Assembly: GCF_900107665.1 (NCBI RefSeq)
Contig: NZ_FNQT01000002.1
Span: 2,286-66,285, forward strand
Length of the DNA: 64,000 bases
Direction of reading: 5' to 3'
Origin: Haloplanus vescus
Lineage (GTDB): Archaea > Halobacteriota > Halobacteria > Halobacteriales > Haloferacaceae
Shown here: positions 1 through 8,034 of the stretch, piece after piece
Layout of the letters: every line of letters begins with the position of its first letter
Numbering within the stretch: the first letter of the stretch is position 1
Made by a program: the position numbers and the translations under genes
Notes under the pieces: model-generated
Told to the model about the DNA's origin: nothing
Seen by the model: only the letters and a program-made list of their open reading frames with translations
The model's database searches: none

Positions 1-165
1 TCGGACGACTCTGACGACTCGGACGACTCTGATGACTCCGACAGTTCGAGCGACGACAGCGACGACTCGGACAGTTCGGACGATGACGACGGCGGCAACA
101 GCGCCGGCGGCAACGGCAACGCTGGCGGGAACGGTGGCGGCAACGGCAACGGTAACGGCCGCTAA
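1..165 (+). CDS. C-terminal end of a Ser/Asp-repeat protein (partial)
   Basis: The window opens inside a reading frame that ends with TAA at 163-165. The visible 54 residues are pure low complexity: first a run of Ser-Asp-Asp units, then a Gly/Asn-rich tail ending in Gly-Arg. The DNA shows a near-perfect 18-bp repeat in its first 40 bases. Such tails occur on secreted or surface-anchored haloarchaeal proteins as flexible acidic stalks, but the folded part lies outside the window, so no function can be given. No transmembrane or sorting motif is seen at the C terminus. Confidence 0.6.
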   Translation, partial: SDDSDDSDDSDDSDSSSDDSDDSDSSDDDDGGNSAGGNGNAGGNGGGNGNGNGR

Positions 166-236
166 CTGAACCGGATTCTCTTTTCGCGGTGCTGGCGGTT
201 TTGACGTGTATTTCGGCCCGCCGAGTGGCAACGCCG

Positions 237-527
237 TTACGATTCCGGTGCGCTGAGCGTGTGGTCGACGACGGTGCCGTCGGGGCGGAGCGTCACCGTC
301 CCGAGGTCGACGCGTTCGCCGGGGTCGGCAACCTCGGTGGCGGTGCGGAGCGTCGGGTCGCGGTCGAGGTGGCTCCAGACGGCCTCTTCGACCAGTCGCT
401 GGAAGGCGTCGCGGTCACGCCAGTCCGCGTCGAGCGCTGAGGGTACGTGGACGAGGAATCGAGCGGCGTCGTCGTCGACGCCGATGCTCACGCCGAAGGT
501 GTCGGCTGGCGCGTCGTCGTCGGTCAT
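237..527 (-). CDS. Small acidic hypothetical protein
   Basis: This 96-residue acidic protein has no family that I recognise. It has no membrane segment, cysteine motif or signal peptide. The start at 527 gives an N terminus beginning MTDDDAP, typical of haloarchaeal soluble proteins; an upstream in-frame start at 587 would add a basic stretch that looks non-coding. The residues around DWRDRDAFQRLVEEAVW suggest one amphipathic helix followed by beta strands ending in LGTVTLRPDGTVVD. It is divergent from ychF with about 110 bp between them, so the two promoters face each other. Confidence 0.6.
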   Translation of the reverse strand: MTDDDAPADTFGVSIGVDDDAARFLVHVPSALDADWRDRDAFQRLVEEAVWSHLDRDPTLRTATEVADPGERVDLGTVTLRPDGTVVDHTLSAPES

Positions 528-636
528 GGGCGGAGTCGGCACGCGAGGCGCATAAGCGAGGCGATTGCGAGTGGGTAACACAGACATACCGCGGCGGGAT
601 AGCGTCGTTTTTGCCCGCCGACAGCGGACGGGTAGT

Positions 637-1827
637 ATGAGCTACTCCATCGGTCTGGTCGGCAAGCCCTCCGTGGGCAAGTCGACGTTCTTCAACGCGG
701 CGACGATGAACGACGTTCCCGAGGGGGCGTATCCGTTCACGACCATCGACCCGAGCGTCGGCGAGGCGTACGTTCGCGTCGAGTGTGCGGCCCCGGAGTT
801 CGACGAGACGTGTACGCCGAGCGTCGGCTACTGCGACGACGGGACCCGCTTCGTCCCCGCGAAACTCGTCGACGTGGCCGGGTTGATTCCGGGCGCTCAC
901 GAGGGGAAGGGCCTCGGCAACCAGTTCTTGAGCGACCTCAACGAGGCGGACGTGTTGGTCCACGTCGTCGACTTCTCGGGCAAGACCGACAGCAAGGGCG
1001 AACAGACCGAGGGTCACGACCCGCGCGACGACATCGACTTCCTCGAAGACGAACTCGACCAGTGGTATCTCGGCGTGCTGGAGAAGGGTATCGAGCGCTT
1101 CGAGACGAAGTACCACGGTGCGGACGCGAGCATTGAGTCCGACCTCGCCGAGCAGATGAGCGCCTTCCGGACGAACGAAGACGAGATCAAGCAGATCATC
1201 CTCGCGGAGGGACTCGACCTCGACCCCGAGACGTGGGACGAGGCCGACCGCGAGTCGCTCGCCCGCGAGATTCGCAAGCGAACGAAGCCGATGGTCATCG
1301 CCGCGAACAAGATAGACGACCCGGCGGCCAAGGAGAACTTCGAGGCCGTGACCGACGACCCCGACTACGACCACCTGACGTTCGTGCCGACGAGCGCGCA
1401 CGCGGAGAAGGCCCTGAAGACGGCCGAAGAGGCGGGCCAAATCGAGTACACGCCCGGAGCCGACGACTTCGACATTGTCGCCGACGTGAGCGCCGAACAG
1501 GAGGCGGGTCTCGACCAGATTCGGTCGCTCCTCGACGACTTCGGCGGGACGGGCGTGCAGGCGTCGCTGGAGGCGGCGCTGTTCGACGCCCTCGACCTCA
1601 TCGCGGTGTTCCCGGGGAGCGACGACGGGTCGACCTCGGAGAAGGGCTCGTTCCGCGATTGTTTCCTCTTGCCCGCGGGGTCGACGACGCAGGACTTTGC
1701 GAACCACATCCACACGGACCTTGGCGACGGGTTGCTCCACGGCATCGACTGCCGGTCCTCGCGCCAGATTGGCGGCGGCCACGAACTCGAGGACCGCGAC
1801 GTCATTGAACTCGTGACGACGACTTAG
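637..1827 (+). CDS. ychF: YchF/OLA1-type redox-regulated ATPase
   Basis: 396 residues, the usual size for archaeal YchF. The P-loop GLVGKPSVGKS lies at about residues 6-16, the DVAGLIPGAHEGKGLG switch region follows, NKID is the base-recognition motif near residue 230, and a TGS-like domain forms the C terminus (ending near HELEDRDVIELVTTT). The family are Obg-like P-loop proteins that hydrolyse ATP, bind ribosomes and act in translation or stress control. ATG at 637 is chosen because MSYSIGLVGKP matches the family N terminus; the upstream extension is not conserved-looking. The stop overlaps the convergent cinA-like gene by 3 bases. Confidence 0.95.
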   Translation: MSYSIGLVGKPSVGKSTFFNAATMNDVPEGAYPFTTIDPSVGEAYVRVECAAPEFDETCTPSVGYCDDGTRFVPAKLVDVAGLIPGAHEGKGLGNQFLSDLNEADVLVHVVDFSGKTDSKGEQTEGHDPRDDIDFLEDELDQWYLGVLEKGIERFETKYHGADASIESDLAEQMSAFRTNEDEIKQIILAEGLDLDPETWDEADRESLAREIRKRTKPMVIAANKIDDPAAKENFEAVTDDPDYDHLTFVPTSAHAEKALKTAEEAGQIEYTPGADDFDIVADVSAEQEAGLDQIRSLLDDFGGTGVQASLEAALFDALDLIAVFPGSDDGSTSEKGSFRDCFLLPAGSTTQDFANHIHTDLGDGLLHGIDCRSSRQIGGGHELEDRDVIELVTTT

Positions 1828-2330
1828 TCCATCACGTCGTCGAGGGTGCGAAGCGCCCACCGGGCGCTCTCGGATTTGACCGTCGAGCGGTCGCCGTCGA
1901 AGACGCGGCGCTCCGCGCGGGCGAAGGAGTCGCCGCTCCCCCACGGGGCGGCGTAGGCGACGCCGACGAAGACGAGGCCGACTGGTTTCTCCTCGGTGCC
2001 GCCGCTTGGCCCGGCGATGCCCGTAGTGGCGACGCCCCACGTCGTCTCGGCGTCGTCGCGGACGCCGCGCGCCATCTCGCGGGCGACGGGCGCGGAGACG
2101 GCGCCGTGGTCGTCGAGCGATTCGCGACTGACACGGAGCGCGTCGAGTTTGGCGTCGTTCGAGTAGGTCACGATGCTCCGGTCGAAGTAGTCGCTGGACC
2201 CGGGCACGTCGGTGAGGAGGGAGCCGACGAGGCCGCCGGTGAGCGATTCGGCGACGGCGACTGTCTCGTCGCGTTCGCGGAGTCGGTCGCCGATTCGGCG
2301 CTCGATTCCGTCCTCGGTATCGGTGGACAT
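1824..2330 (-). CDS. CinA C-terminal domain protein (nicotinamide-nucleotide amidase type)
   Basis: 168 residues consisting only of the CinA C-terminal domain. The hallmarks are AVAESLTGGLVGSLLT near residue 25 (the catalytic Ser region), YSNDAKLDAL, GAVSAPVAREMA and TTGIAGPSGGTEEKPVG near residue 110. Family members deamidate nicotinamide mononucleotide for NAD recycling. The N-terminal molybdopterin-like CinA domain is absent, as in many archaeal PncC-type proteins. ATG at 2330 gives MSTDTEDGIERRIGDRLRE; the longer frame reads through an arginine- and proline-rich stretch that is probably untranslated. It is convergent with ychF and divergent from the dehydrogenase at 2420. Confidence 0.88.
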   Translation of the reverse strand: MSTDTEDGIERRIGDRLRERDETVAVAESLTGGLVGSLLTDVPGSSDYFDRSIVTYSNDAKLDALRVSRESLDDHGAVSAPVAREMARGVRDDAETTWGVATTGIAGPSGGTEEKPVGLVFVGVAYAAPWGSGDSFARAERRVFDGDRSTVKSESARWALRTLDDVMD

Positions 2331-2419
2331 GGAGCGGCGTTGTGGCGCCGCCCCCATCAAGGGTCCCCACGGTCTCTCCTTCCGTCCCATTTATGTCGGG
2401 TCGGTGGCGTGAAATGGGT

Positions 2420-3319
2420 ATGGCAGACGAAACAATCGCTTTCGTCGGACTCGGAATTATGGGTGGACCGATGGCGAAGAACCTGCTGGATGCGGGCTAC
2501 ACCGTCGTCGGCCACAACCGCTCGCAGGGACCGGTCGACGAACACGTCGAAGCGGGTGGCGAGGCGGCCGAGACGCCGAAAGAGGCCGCCGAGCGGGCCG
2601 ACGTGACCATCATGTGTCTGCCCGACCACGACGTGGTCGCCGAGGTAATGCGCAAGGACGACGGCGTCCTCGCCGGCCTGAGCGAGGGCGACGTGGTCAT
2701 CGACAACTCCACCATCTCGCCCATGGTCACCGAGGAACTGGCCGAGGAGGTCCGAGAGCGCGGCGCCCACATGCTCGACGCCCCCATCAGCGGCGGCGAA
2801 GAGGGTGCCATTGAGGCGGAGCTCTCGATTATGGTCGGTGGCGACGAGGACGTGCTGGAACGCTGTCGCCCGATTCTCGACGTGATGGGCGAGACCGTCA
2901 CCCACTGTGGCGACAACGGGGCCGGGCAGGTCACGAAGGCCTGTAACCAAATCGTCGTCGCGGGGACGATGCAGGCCGTTAGCGAGGCCCTCGTCTTCGC
3001 GTATCAGGCCGACGCCGACCTTGAGGCTGTCGTCGACGCCATCAGCGGCGGTGCCGCGGGCTGTTGGGCGCTCGACAACCGCGCGCCGAGCATGATTCAA
3101 GGCGACTTCGACCCCGGCTTCTTCGCCGACTACCAATACAAGGACCTGCGCATCGCGACCGACGCGGGCGAGGCCTACCAGTCGCCGATGCCCCAGACCG
3201 AACTCGTCCACGAGATGTACAAGTCGATGGTCGCCACCGGCCGTGGCAAGGACGACAACTCCGGCGTGATGCAGGTCATCGAGGACATGGCGGGTGTCGA
3301 AGCGCGCGTTGAGGACTGA
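2420..3319 (+). CDS. Beta-hydroxyacid dehydrogenase (HIBADH/GarR family)
   Basis: 299 residues with the family signature at the N terminus, FVGLGIMGGPMAKNLLDAGY, which is the NAD(P) Rossmann loop. DAPISGGEEGA (residues near 120) is the substrate-binding loop, and GQVTKACNQIVV carries the catalytic Lys and Asn. The family reduces or oxidises beta-hydroxyacids such as 3-hydroxyisobutyrate, tartronate semialdehyde or succinic semialdehyde; the substrate cannot be told from sequence. Start is ATG 2420; ATG 2414 in the same frame is possible because TTTATG near 2389 is a likely TATA box, which would make the message leaderless. Confidence 0.9.
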   Translation: MADETIAFVGLGIMGGPMAKNLLDAGYTVVGHNRSQGPVDEHVEAGGEAAETPKEAAERADVTIMCLPDHDVVAEVMRKDDGVLAGLSEGDVVIDNSTISPMVTEELAEEVRERGAHMLDAPISGGEEGAIEAELSIMVGGDEDVLERCRPILDVMGETVTHCGDNGAGQVTKACNQIVVAGTMQAVSEALVFAYQADADLEAVVDAISGGAAGCWALDNRAPSMIQGDFDPGFFADYQYKDLRIATDAGEAYQSPMPQTELVHEMYKSMVATGRGKDDNSGVMQVIEDMAGVEARVED

Positions 3320-3352
3320 GACTCGTCGACTGCAGACGAATCGGTCGACGCC

Positions 3353-3784
3353 TCACTCCACGTCGTCGTGGTCCATGAGGCGTCGCTCGCGGTCCGCCGG
3401 TGCGGGGTCGTAGGTCACGATTTCGAGGAGATTGCCGGAGGGATCGAGGAAGTAGAAGCCCTCGAACTCGCCCCAGTCGTAGGGGCCCTGTTTCGGGAAC
3501 TGGCCCTCTAACTCGTCCATCAGCGACTGGTAGGTGTCGCGGTCGGTCTCGAACGCGATGTGGGCCTTGTCGAGTGGGTGAGCGGGGTCCTTCTCGTTCC
3601 ACTTCTCGGCGCGGCCCGTCTCCATGAGGGTGACGACGGTGCCGGCGCCCGTCTCGAACATGACGTGTGCGCCCTTGAAGTCCTCCGGCGGGCGGAGGAG
3701 GTCCAGGTCGAGGACGTCTTCGTAGAACTCGTGTGCTTCGTGGAGGTCGTCCACGTCGATGTTGATGTGGTCGACGGCGTCCAT
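3353..3784 (-). CDS. VOC-superfamily (glyoxalase/dioxygenase-like) protein
   Basis: 143 residues with the betaalphabetabetabeta vicinal-oxygen-chelate fold twice. Metal ligands are suggested by the first His (VDHINIDVDDL, residue 5), the His in KAHIAFET, and Glu in LLEIVTYD. The PSGNLLEI motif is typical of VOC proteins and extradiol dioxygenases. The precise reaction (lyase, isomerase, dioxygenase or resistance protein) is not visible. ATG at 3784 is preceded by CTATATC at about 3808-3814 on the coding strand, about 27 bp upstream, so the message is probably leaderless. It is divergent from the AOR gene. Confidence 0.85.
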   Translation of the reverse strand: MDAVDHINIDVDDLHEAHEFYEDVLDLDLLRPPEDFKGAHVMFETGAGTVVTLMETGRAEKWNEKDPAHPLDKAHIAFETDRDTYQSLMDELEGQFPKQGPYDWGEFEGFYFLDPSGNLLEIVTYDPAPADRERRLMDHDDVE

Positions 3785-3867
3785 GCCACTACTGGCGAGT
3801 GCCGACCGATATAGGTTTTCCCTACCCTGCGACGAATCTATGTGTCTTCCCCTCGTTCCTCGGAGCG

Positions 3868-5556
3868 ATGCGACACGCACAGGGTCCCCTGCTCTCCATC
3901 GACGTCGGCGCGCGCGAATCGCGGGTCGAATCTATCGACGCGGCGCGCAAGGCGTTCGTCGGCGGACGTGGCCTCGGGACGCGACTGGCCTACGAGCGGA
4001 TTCCGTTCGACGCCGACCCGTTCGGCGCCGAGAACCGCCTCGTGTTCACAGCGGGACCGCTCCAGACGGCGACGACGAGTTTCGCTGGCCGCCTCTCGTG
4101 TACGGGTCTTTCCCCACTGACCGACGGGTTGCTGTCCTCGAACGCCGGGGGCTTCCTCTCCGATAACTTCGTCGCGACGGGCTATTCGGCGGTCGAAATC
4201 GCGGGCGCGAGCGACGACCCCCTCGCTGTCCACGTCCGTGACGACGGCGTCACGTTCGAGTCCGTCCCCGAACTGGCCGGGGAGCCGGTTTCCGCGGTGT
4301 CGTCGTGGGTCCGCGAGCGACACGGCCTCGACGAGAGCCACGTCGCCTGCGTCGGCCCGGCGGGCGAGAATCGCGTTCGCTTCGCGGCCATCATGACCAG
4401 CGACCACCGGGCGTTCGCGCGCGGCGGCCTCGGCGCGGTACTCGGTTCGAAGGGGGTGAAGGTGCTGACCTTCGACGGCGACGCGACGCCCGGCCCGGAC
4501 CTGGACGCCGCGGCGAGCGAGGTTGCGCGCGCGGTCCACCGCGACGCCGCCGAGAGCGACCACGTCATGAAATCGCAGGGGACCCCAAGTCTCACGGCGT
4601 TCGCGAACGAGGCGGACGCCCTCCCCACGCGCTATTTCTCCGAGCAGTCGTTCGAGGGGGCCGACGCCCTGAGCGGCGACGCTGTCGCCGAGAAAAAGCA
4701 GGGTCGGGGGACGTGCTCGCGGTGTGCCTTCGCCTGCAAACTCCCGACTGCCGACGAGGCGACGGGTATCGAGACGGAGGGTCCGGAGTTCGAGACGCTG
4801 ATGGCCTTCGGCAGCAACGCGGGTGTCGACGACCTGCCCGCGGTGATGGAGGCAAACGACCGGTGTGACGAACTCGGTCTCGACACCATCTCGTGTGGCG
4901 ACGTGGTGTCGGCGTATCTCGCCGCGGAGGACGCCTTCGGCGACGCCGACCTGGTCCACGACCTCATCGAGCGCATCGCCCACCGCGAGGGGGTCGGTGA
5001 CCTGTTGGCGGAGGGTATCGCTCGCTGTCACGACGACCTCGGCGTCCCGGACTGGACGATGAAGGGGATGGAGTTCGCCGCCCACGACGGGCGCGCACTC
5101 GCGGGGCAGGCACTCGCCTTCGCCACCTCGAACCGCGGCGCCGACCACCTCTACGGCGGGATGTACGTCTACGAGTATCCGCTCGTCGACCGCGAGGACG
5201 CCCTCCCGGCCGATACGCTCGACGGCAAGGCGGCGGCGCTGGTCGACTCGGAGAACCACAACGCGGCGCTGGATTCGGCCATCGCCTGCCGGTTCTCGCG
5301 CGGGACGCTGACCGACGAGCGACTGCAGACGCTCTTGGACGCCAGTCCGGACGAGTTGGACGCACTCGGCGCTCGCATCGTCGACTTGGAGCGTGGCTTC
5401 AACAACCGCCGCGGGCGGGACCGCCGCGACGACGAAGCGCTCCCCTACGGCGTCGACGGGTTGGACGCGGCGCTGGACGCGTACTACGAACGGCGTGGGT
5501 GGCGAGCCGACGGGACGGTCTCAGAAGAGCGGTGTGGTCGACTCGTCGGTGGCTGA
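3868..5556 (+). CDS. Aldehyde:ferredoxin oxidoreductase family, tungsten/molybdenum pterin enzyme
   Basis: 562 residues, slightly short for the AOR family. GGRGLGTRLAYERIP near residue 32 is the N-terminal bis-pterin binding motif. The [4Fe-4S] ligands are C283, C286 and C290 (CSRCAFAC), with the fourth at C474 (IACRFSRG); GLDTISCGD at 337-345 is the second pterin-binding motif. The family oxidises aldehydes to acids with ferredoxin as acceptor, using a tungsten or molybdenum bis-pterin cofactor in the cytoplasm. ATG 3868 gives MRHAQGPLLSIDVG, matching the family start. It is convergent with the cupin gene 7 bp away. The aldehyde substrate is unknown. Confidence 0.93.
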   Translation: MRHAQGPLLSIDVGARESRVESIDAARKAFVGGRGLGTRLAYERIPFDADPFGAENRLVFTAGPLQTATTSFAGRLSCTGLSPLTDGLLSSNAGGFLSDNFVATGYSAVEIAGASDDPLAVHVRDDGVTFESVPELAGEPVSAVSSWVRERHGLDESHVACVGPAGENRVRFAAIMTSDHRAFARGGLGAVLGSKGVKVLTFDGDATPGPDLDAAASEVARAVHRDAAESDHVMKSQGTPSLTAFANEADALPTRYFSEQSFEGADALSGDAVAEKKQGRGTCSRCAFACKLPTADEATGIETEGPEFETLMAFGSNAGVDDLPAVMEANDRCDELGLDTISCGDVVSAYLAAEDAFGDADLVHDLIERIAHREGVGDLLAEGIARCHDDLGVPDWTMKGMEFAAHDGRALAGQALAFATSNRGADHLYGGMYVYEYPLVDREDALPADTLDGKAAALVDSENHNAALDSAIACRFSRGTLTDERLQTLLDASPDELDALGARIVDLERGFNNRRGRDRRDDEALPYGVDGLDAALDAYYERRGWRADGTVSEERCGRLVGG

Positions 5557-5563
5557 ATCGGAA

Positions 5564-5905
5564 TTAGGACTGTTTCCAGTCCGGGTCGGAGCGGGGCGGT
5601 GAGAGGACGCCGATACCGACTGCGGGTACGTCGCCGCGGTTCTCGGCACCGTGTAGTTCGCCGGCGGTAAACAGATACGAATCGCCCGGTTCGAGCGTTA
5701 TCTCTTCGTCGTCTGTGATTGCCGTGAGCGTCCCCTGAATCATGTAGCCGATTTGCTCGTTATCGTGCCGATGGACGGGAAGGGTCGACCCGGGTTCGAC
5801 TCGCCAGTGTTTCATCGAAGCGCGCTCGCCGGCCGCGAGGTCGGCGAGATACACGCCCGACGCGACTTCCTCGCTCTCTGCCCGCTCGTCGTTGATCCGC
5901 CTCAT
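5564..5905 (-). CDS. Small cupin-domain protein
   Basis: 113 residues forming one cupin barrel. Motif 1 is PVHRHDNEQIGYMIQG with two His and one Glu, and motif 2 is PGDSYLFTAGELHGAENRGD with the last His; together they look able to bind a divalent metal. No DNA-binding domain is attached, so it is likely a small enzyme or ligand binder, not a classical regulator. ATG at 5905 is chosen over an upstream extension that would run through the divergent promoter. It faces the binding-protein-like operon at 5994 across a palindromic promoter, which suggests joint control. Confidence 0.8.
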   Translation of the reverse strand: MRRINDERAESEEVASGVYLADLAAGERASMKHWRVEPGSTLPVHRHDNEQIGYMIQGTLTAITDDEEITLEPGDSYLFTAGELHGAENRGDVPAVGIGVLSPPRSDPDWKQS

Positions 5906-5939
5906 ACAATCTGTCCCCACGTCCCCGATACCGAGGGTA

Positions 5940-5993
5940 ATTAATAAAGGTTCCTGAGGAACTTTTATAATCAACCAGTCGTACCCAATGTGT
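5940..5993. promoter_or_regulatory. Divergent promoter with palindrome, copy A
   Basis: A perfect inverted repeat GTTCCT-G-AGGAAC lies at 5950-5962. On the + side it merges into GAGGAACTTTTAT (5956-5968), a BRE plus TATA box 31 bp before ATG 5994, followed by GTCGTACCC at 5978-5986. On the - side TTTATTAATT (about 5940-5949) can serve the cupin gene. The palindrome therefore sits between two TATA boxes, a natural operator position. The same elements recur with identical spacing at 7904-7941. Confidence 0.65.
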
Positions 5994-6890
5994 ATGTCTG
6001 GCACAGAGACGATCAGGGTGTTCCACCTGCCCTTCTCGTTCATGCTGCCCCAGCGTGTCGCTGCCGAACGTGGCTACTTCGCCGACGAAGGTCTGGACGT
6101 CGAGTTGATAGAGCGCGACCGGACCTGCGTGACGAACAAGTACATCCCCGCAGAGGAGACGCTTACCGATGACAACGACGTTGACCTCTACCCAATCTGC
6201 AAGTGGGAGAGTCTCAAGCGGACGTGGGAGTTCGACGACGGCCGCATCGTCGCCAAGGGGACCTTCGCCGACCAGCCCTACGCGGTGTTCGTTCGCCCCG
6301 ACTCGGACATCGAAGAGCCGGCTGACCTCGCGAACGAACCCGTCGGCGTCAACCTGCGGACGGGACAGGAGTACACCGCGATTCGCGCTCTCGAAGAGCA
6401 CATGGACCCCGACGAGGTGTCCATCGAGGGTCACGGGATGCCGACCGACCGACTGCAGGCGCTCCGCGACGGCGACGTCGAGGCCGTGACCCTGCTCGAC
6501 CCGCACATCACCCTCGCCGAGCATCTCGGCTTCGAGAAGGTACTGGAGTTCGAGAACCACATGGGCGTCGTCGGCGCGGAAGCGCTCGAAGGCGAGACGC
6601 TCGACGCGTTCATGCGCGCGTATCGCCGCGCCGTCGAGACGATCAACGCCGACCCCGACGCCTACCGCGACCAGTATCTCGACATGCTCTGGAAAGACGA
6701 GACGGTCGCGCCCGACCTCTTCGAGGACATCGACACCGACGCCGTCCGCGAGGACATCGACGTGCCGGAGTACGAGGTGCCGGAACTCGCGGATCGCGAG
6801 GACCTCGACTACCACCTCGACTGGATGAAACAGCGCCAGTTGATCGACGACGACGCCGACATCGACGCCATCGTCTCGCCACTCCGCTGA
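5994..6890 (+). CDS. Cytoplasmic NMT1/THI5-fold (periplasmic-binding-protein-like) protein
   Basis: 298 residues with the type-2 binding-protein fold. RVAAERGYFADEGLDVELIERD near residue 25 is the NMT1/THI5 signature, LANEPVGVNLRTGQEYTAIRALEEH is the second-lobe region, and DPDAYRDQYLD is the C-terminal helix. There is no signal peptide or lipobox, so it should stay in the cytosol. The family includes yeast Thi5, transporter binding proteins and decarboxylases. First gene of a run of four such proteins (next starts 3 bp after its stop). A His66-type or Cys-rich Thi5 active site is not visible, so an enzymatic role in pyrimidine synthesis is not supported directly. ATG 5994 is used; ATG 5988 is possible. 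Confidence 0.75.
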   Translation: MSGTETIRVFHLPFSFMLPQRVAAERGYFADEGLDVELIERDRTCVTNKYIPAEETLTDDNDVDLYPICKWESLKRTWEFDDGRIVAKGTFADQPYAVFVRPDSDIEEPADLANEPVGVNLRTGQEYTAIRALEEHMDPDEVSIEGHGMPTDRLQALRDGDVEAVTLLDPHITLAEHLGFEKVLEFENHMGVVGAEALEGETLDAFMRAYRRAVETINADPDAYRDQYLDMLWKDETVAPDLFEDIDTDAVREDIDVPEYEVPELADREDLDYHLDWMKQRQLIDDDADIDAIVSPLR

Positions 6891-6893
6891 CCC

Positions 6894-7895
6894 GTGGACC
6901 GGGACCACATCGAGGTTCAGCAGGCCGCCTTCGACGAGTATCACGACGACCCGGGCGACCGGCCGGTGATGCGCGCCCGCTTCGAGCACAACGGCAGCCC
7001 TCGCTACCTGCTCTACACGATCAAGCGGTTCGGCCTCGACCACGACCACGGTTTCCACCTCGACGTCGAACTCGTCTCCGACGAGCTCGAGAGTGGGATG
7101 GAGACCATCAGGGACCGCCTCCACGAGGGCGACACCGACCTCGTCGACACCGACTACCTCTCGGTCGCGCGGGAACGCGCCGACGGGGCAGCAATCGTCG
7201 CCGTCCACCCCTACGGACGGACCGTCGGCGGTCTGGTCGCTCACGAGGACGGTGACATCGACGGCTTGGCGGACCTCTCGGGGAAGCGCATCGGGGTGAC
7301 GCGCCGCCTCGACAAGAACTGGATACTGACGCGGGCGGCCTGCCGGGAGTTTCACGACTTCGACCCCGACGAGACGGCGACGCTCGTCGAGGCCGACTCT
7401 CGGGCGGACCTCACTCGACTGATTCGCGAGGGGGAGGTCGACGCCGGCTTCCAGTTCTGGCCGCTCGTGCCGGAGCTGACCCGCACCGGTCCCTTCGAGG
7501 AAGTGCTCTCGGTGTCGACGCTGGTCCAGCGACTCTCGGGGGCCGAGGAGAAGGTGCCAATCGCCACCTTCCTCACCGGGGAGTCGTATCTCGACGCGCA
7601 TCCCGACGCAGTCAGCGGGTTCGCGGCGGCGGCGCGGGAGGCGACCGACCGCCTCCGGGCCGACGACGACCTCTGGACGGATATCGGCGACCACCTGATG
7701 CAGACCGACGACCCCGTCGTCGTCCGCGCGGTGCGTGACGGGTGGCGAGACATGGCCGTCCGCGACTGGGACTCGGAGCGCATCGACGCGATGCGTCGCC
7801 TGTTCGACCATCTGAAAACCGTCGCCGGCGCGGACGCCCTCGGCATCGAGGAGATTCCGGACGGGACGCTCCGTCCCGCCGCCACCGAATTATAA
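6894..7895 (+). CDS. Cytoplasmic binding-protein-fold protein, paralogue 1
   Basis: 333 residues, GTG start three bases after the preceding stop. No signal peptide: the chain opens with charged residues (MDRDHIEVQQAAFDEYHDD). It is a close paralogue of the protein at 8031, sharing ARFEHNGSPRYLLYTIKRFG, LSGKRIGV.RRLDKNWIL and DAGFQFW. The YGRTVGGLVA segment and LSGKRIGV correspond to the hinge and ligand-cleft strands of NMT1-like binding proteins. No permease or ATPase is nearby on this strand, so a transport role is doubtful. Function is unknown. A duplicate promoter begins 9 bp after its stop. Confidence 0.75.
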   Translation: MDRDHIEVQQAAFDEYHDDPGDRPVMRARFEHNGSPRYLLYTIKRFGLDHDHGFHLDVELVSDELESGMETIRDRLHEGDTDLVDTDYLSVARERADGAAIVAVHPYGRTVGGLVAHEDGDIDGLADLSGKRIGVTRRLDKNWILTRAACREFHDFDPDETATLVEADSRADLTRLIREGEVDAGFQFWPLVPELTRTGPFEEVLSVSTLVQRLSGAEEKVPIATFLTGESYLDAHPDAVSGFAAAAREATDRLRADDDLWTDIGDHLMQTDDPVVVRAVRDGWRDMAVRDWDSERIDAMRRLFDHLKTVAGADALGIEEIPDGTLRPAATEL

Positions 7896-7903
7896 ACCTT
7901 TCC

Positions 7904-7941
7904 GAGGAACTTTTATCAGGATTCGGTCGTACCCTGCGGGT
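7904..7941 (+). promoter_or_regulatory. Promoter copy B, duplicate of the one at 5956
   Basis: GAGGAACTTTTAT (7904-7916) and GTCGTACCC (7926-7934) repeat copy A with the same 22-bp offset between elements and the same 16-bp offset to the next ATG (7942). The left half of the palindrome is degenerate here (TTTCC instead of GTTCCT). The exact spacing argues that this is a functional duplicate, not chance. Confidence 0.65.
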
Positions 7942-8034
7942 ATGTCGACCGTAACACGTTGTTGGGCGAGATTCGTCGCCCGCGCCGAATCGGAGTCGCC
8001 ACGACGACCGTCCTACGCAGTCTCGCACCGATGA
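7942..8034 (+). CDS. Possible 30-codon leader ORF
   Basis: ATG 7942 sits where the first gene starts relative to promoter copy A. It opens a 30-residue frame (begins MSTVTRCWARFV, basic and Arg-rich) whose TGA at 8032-8034 overlaps the next ATG at 8031 as ATGA. It may be a translated leader coupling translation of the downstream gene, or a scar of a lost first gene after duplication. The peptide itself resembles nothing I know and has unusual composition for a halophile. Confidence 0.35.
   Translation: MSTVTRCWARFVARAESESPRRPSYAVSHR

Noticed and set aside
1-110. Tandem DNA repeat as a possible CRISPR or satellite
   Set aside because: It is in frame and encodes Ser-Asp units of a protein tail.
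415-2370. Long open frame on the minus strand opposite ychF
   Set aside because: Arg/Val-rich, non-acidic composition and complete overlap with ychF and cinA; a GC-driven antisense frame.
5760-7811. 683-codon minus-strand frame opposite the binding-protein-like genes
   Set aside because: Antisense shadow of two genes with clear paralogues; also crosses the divergent promoter.
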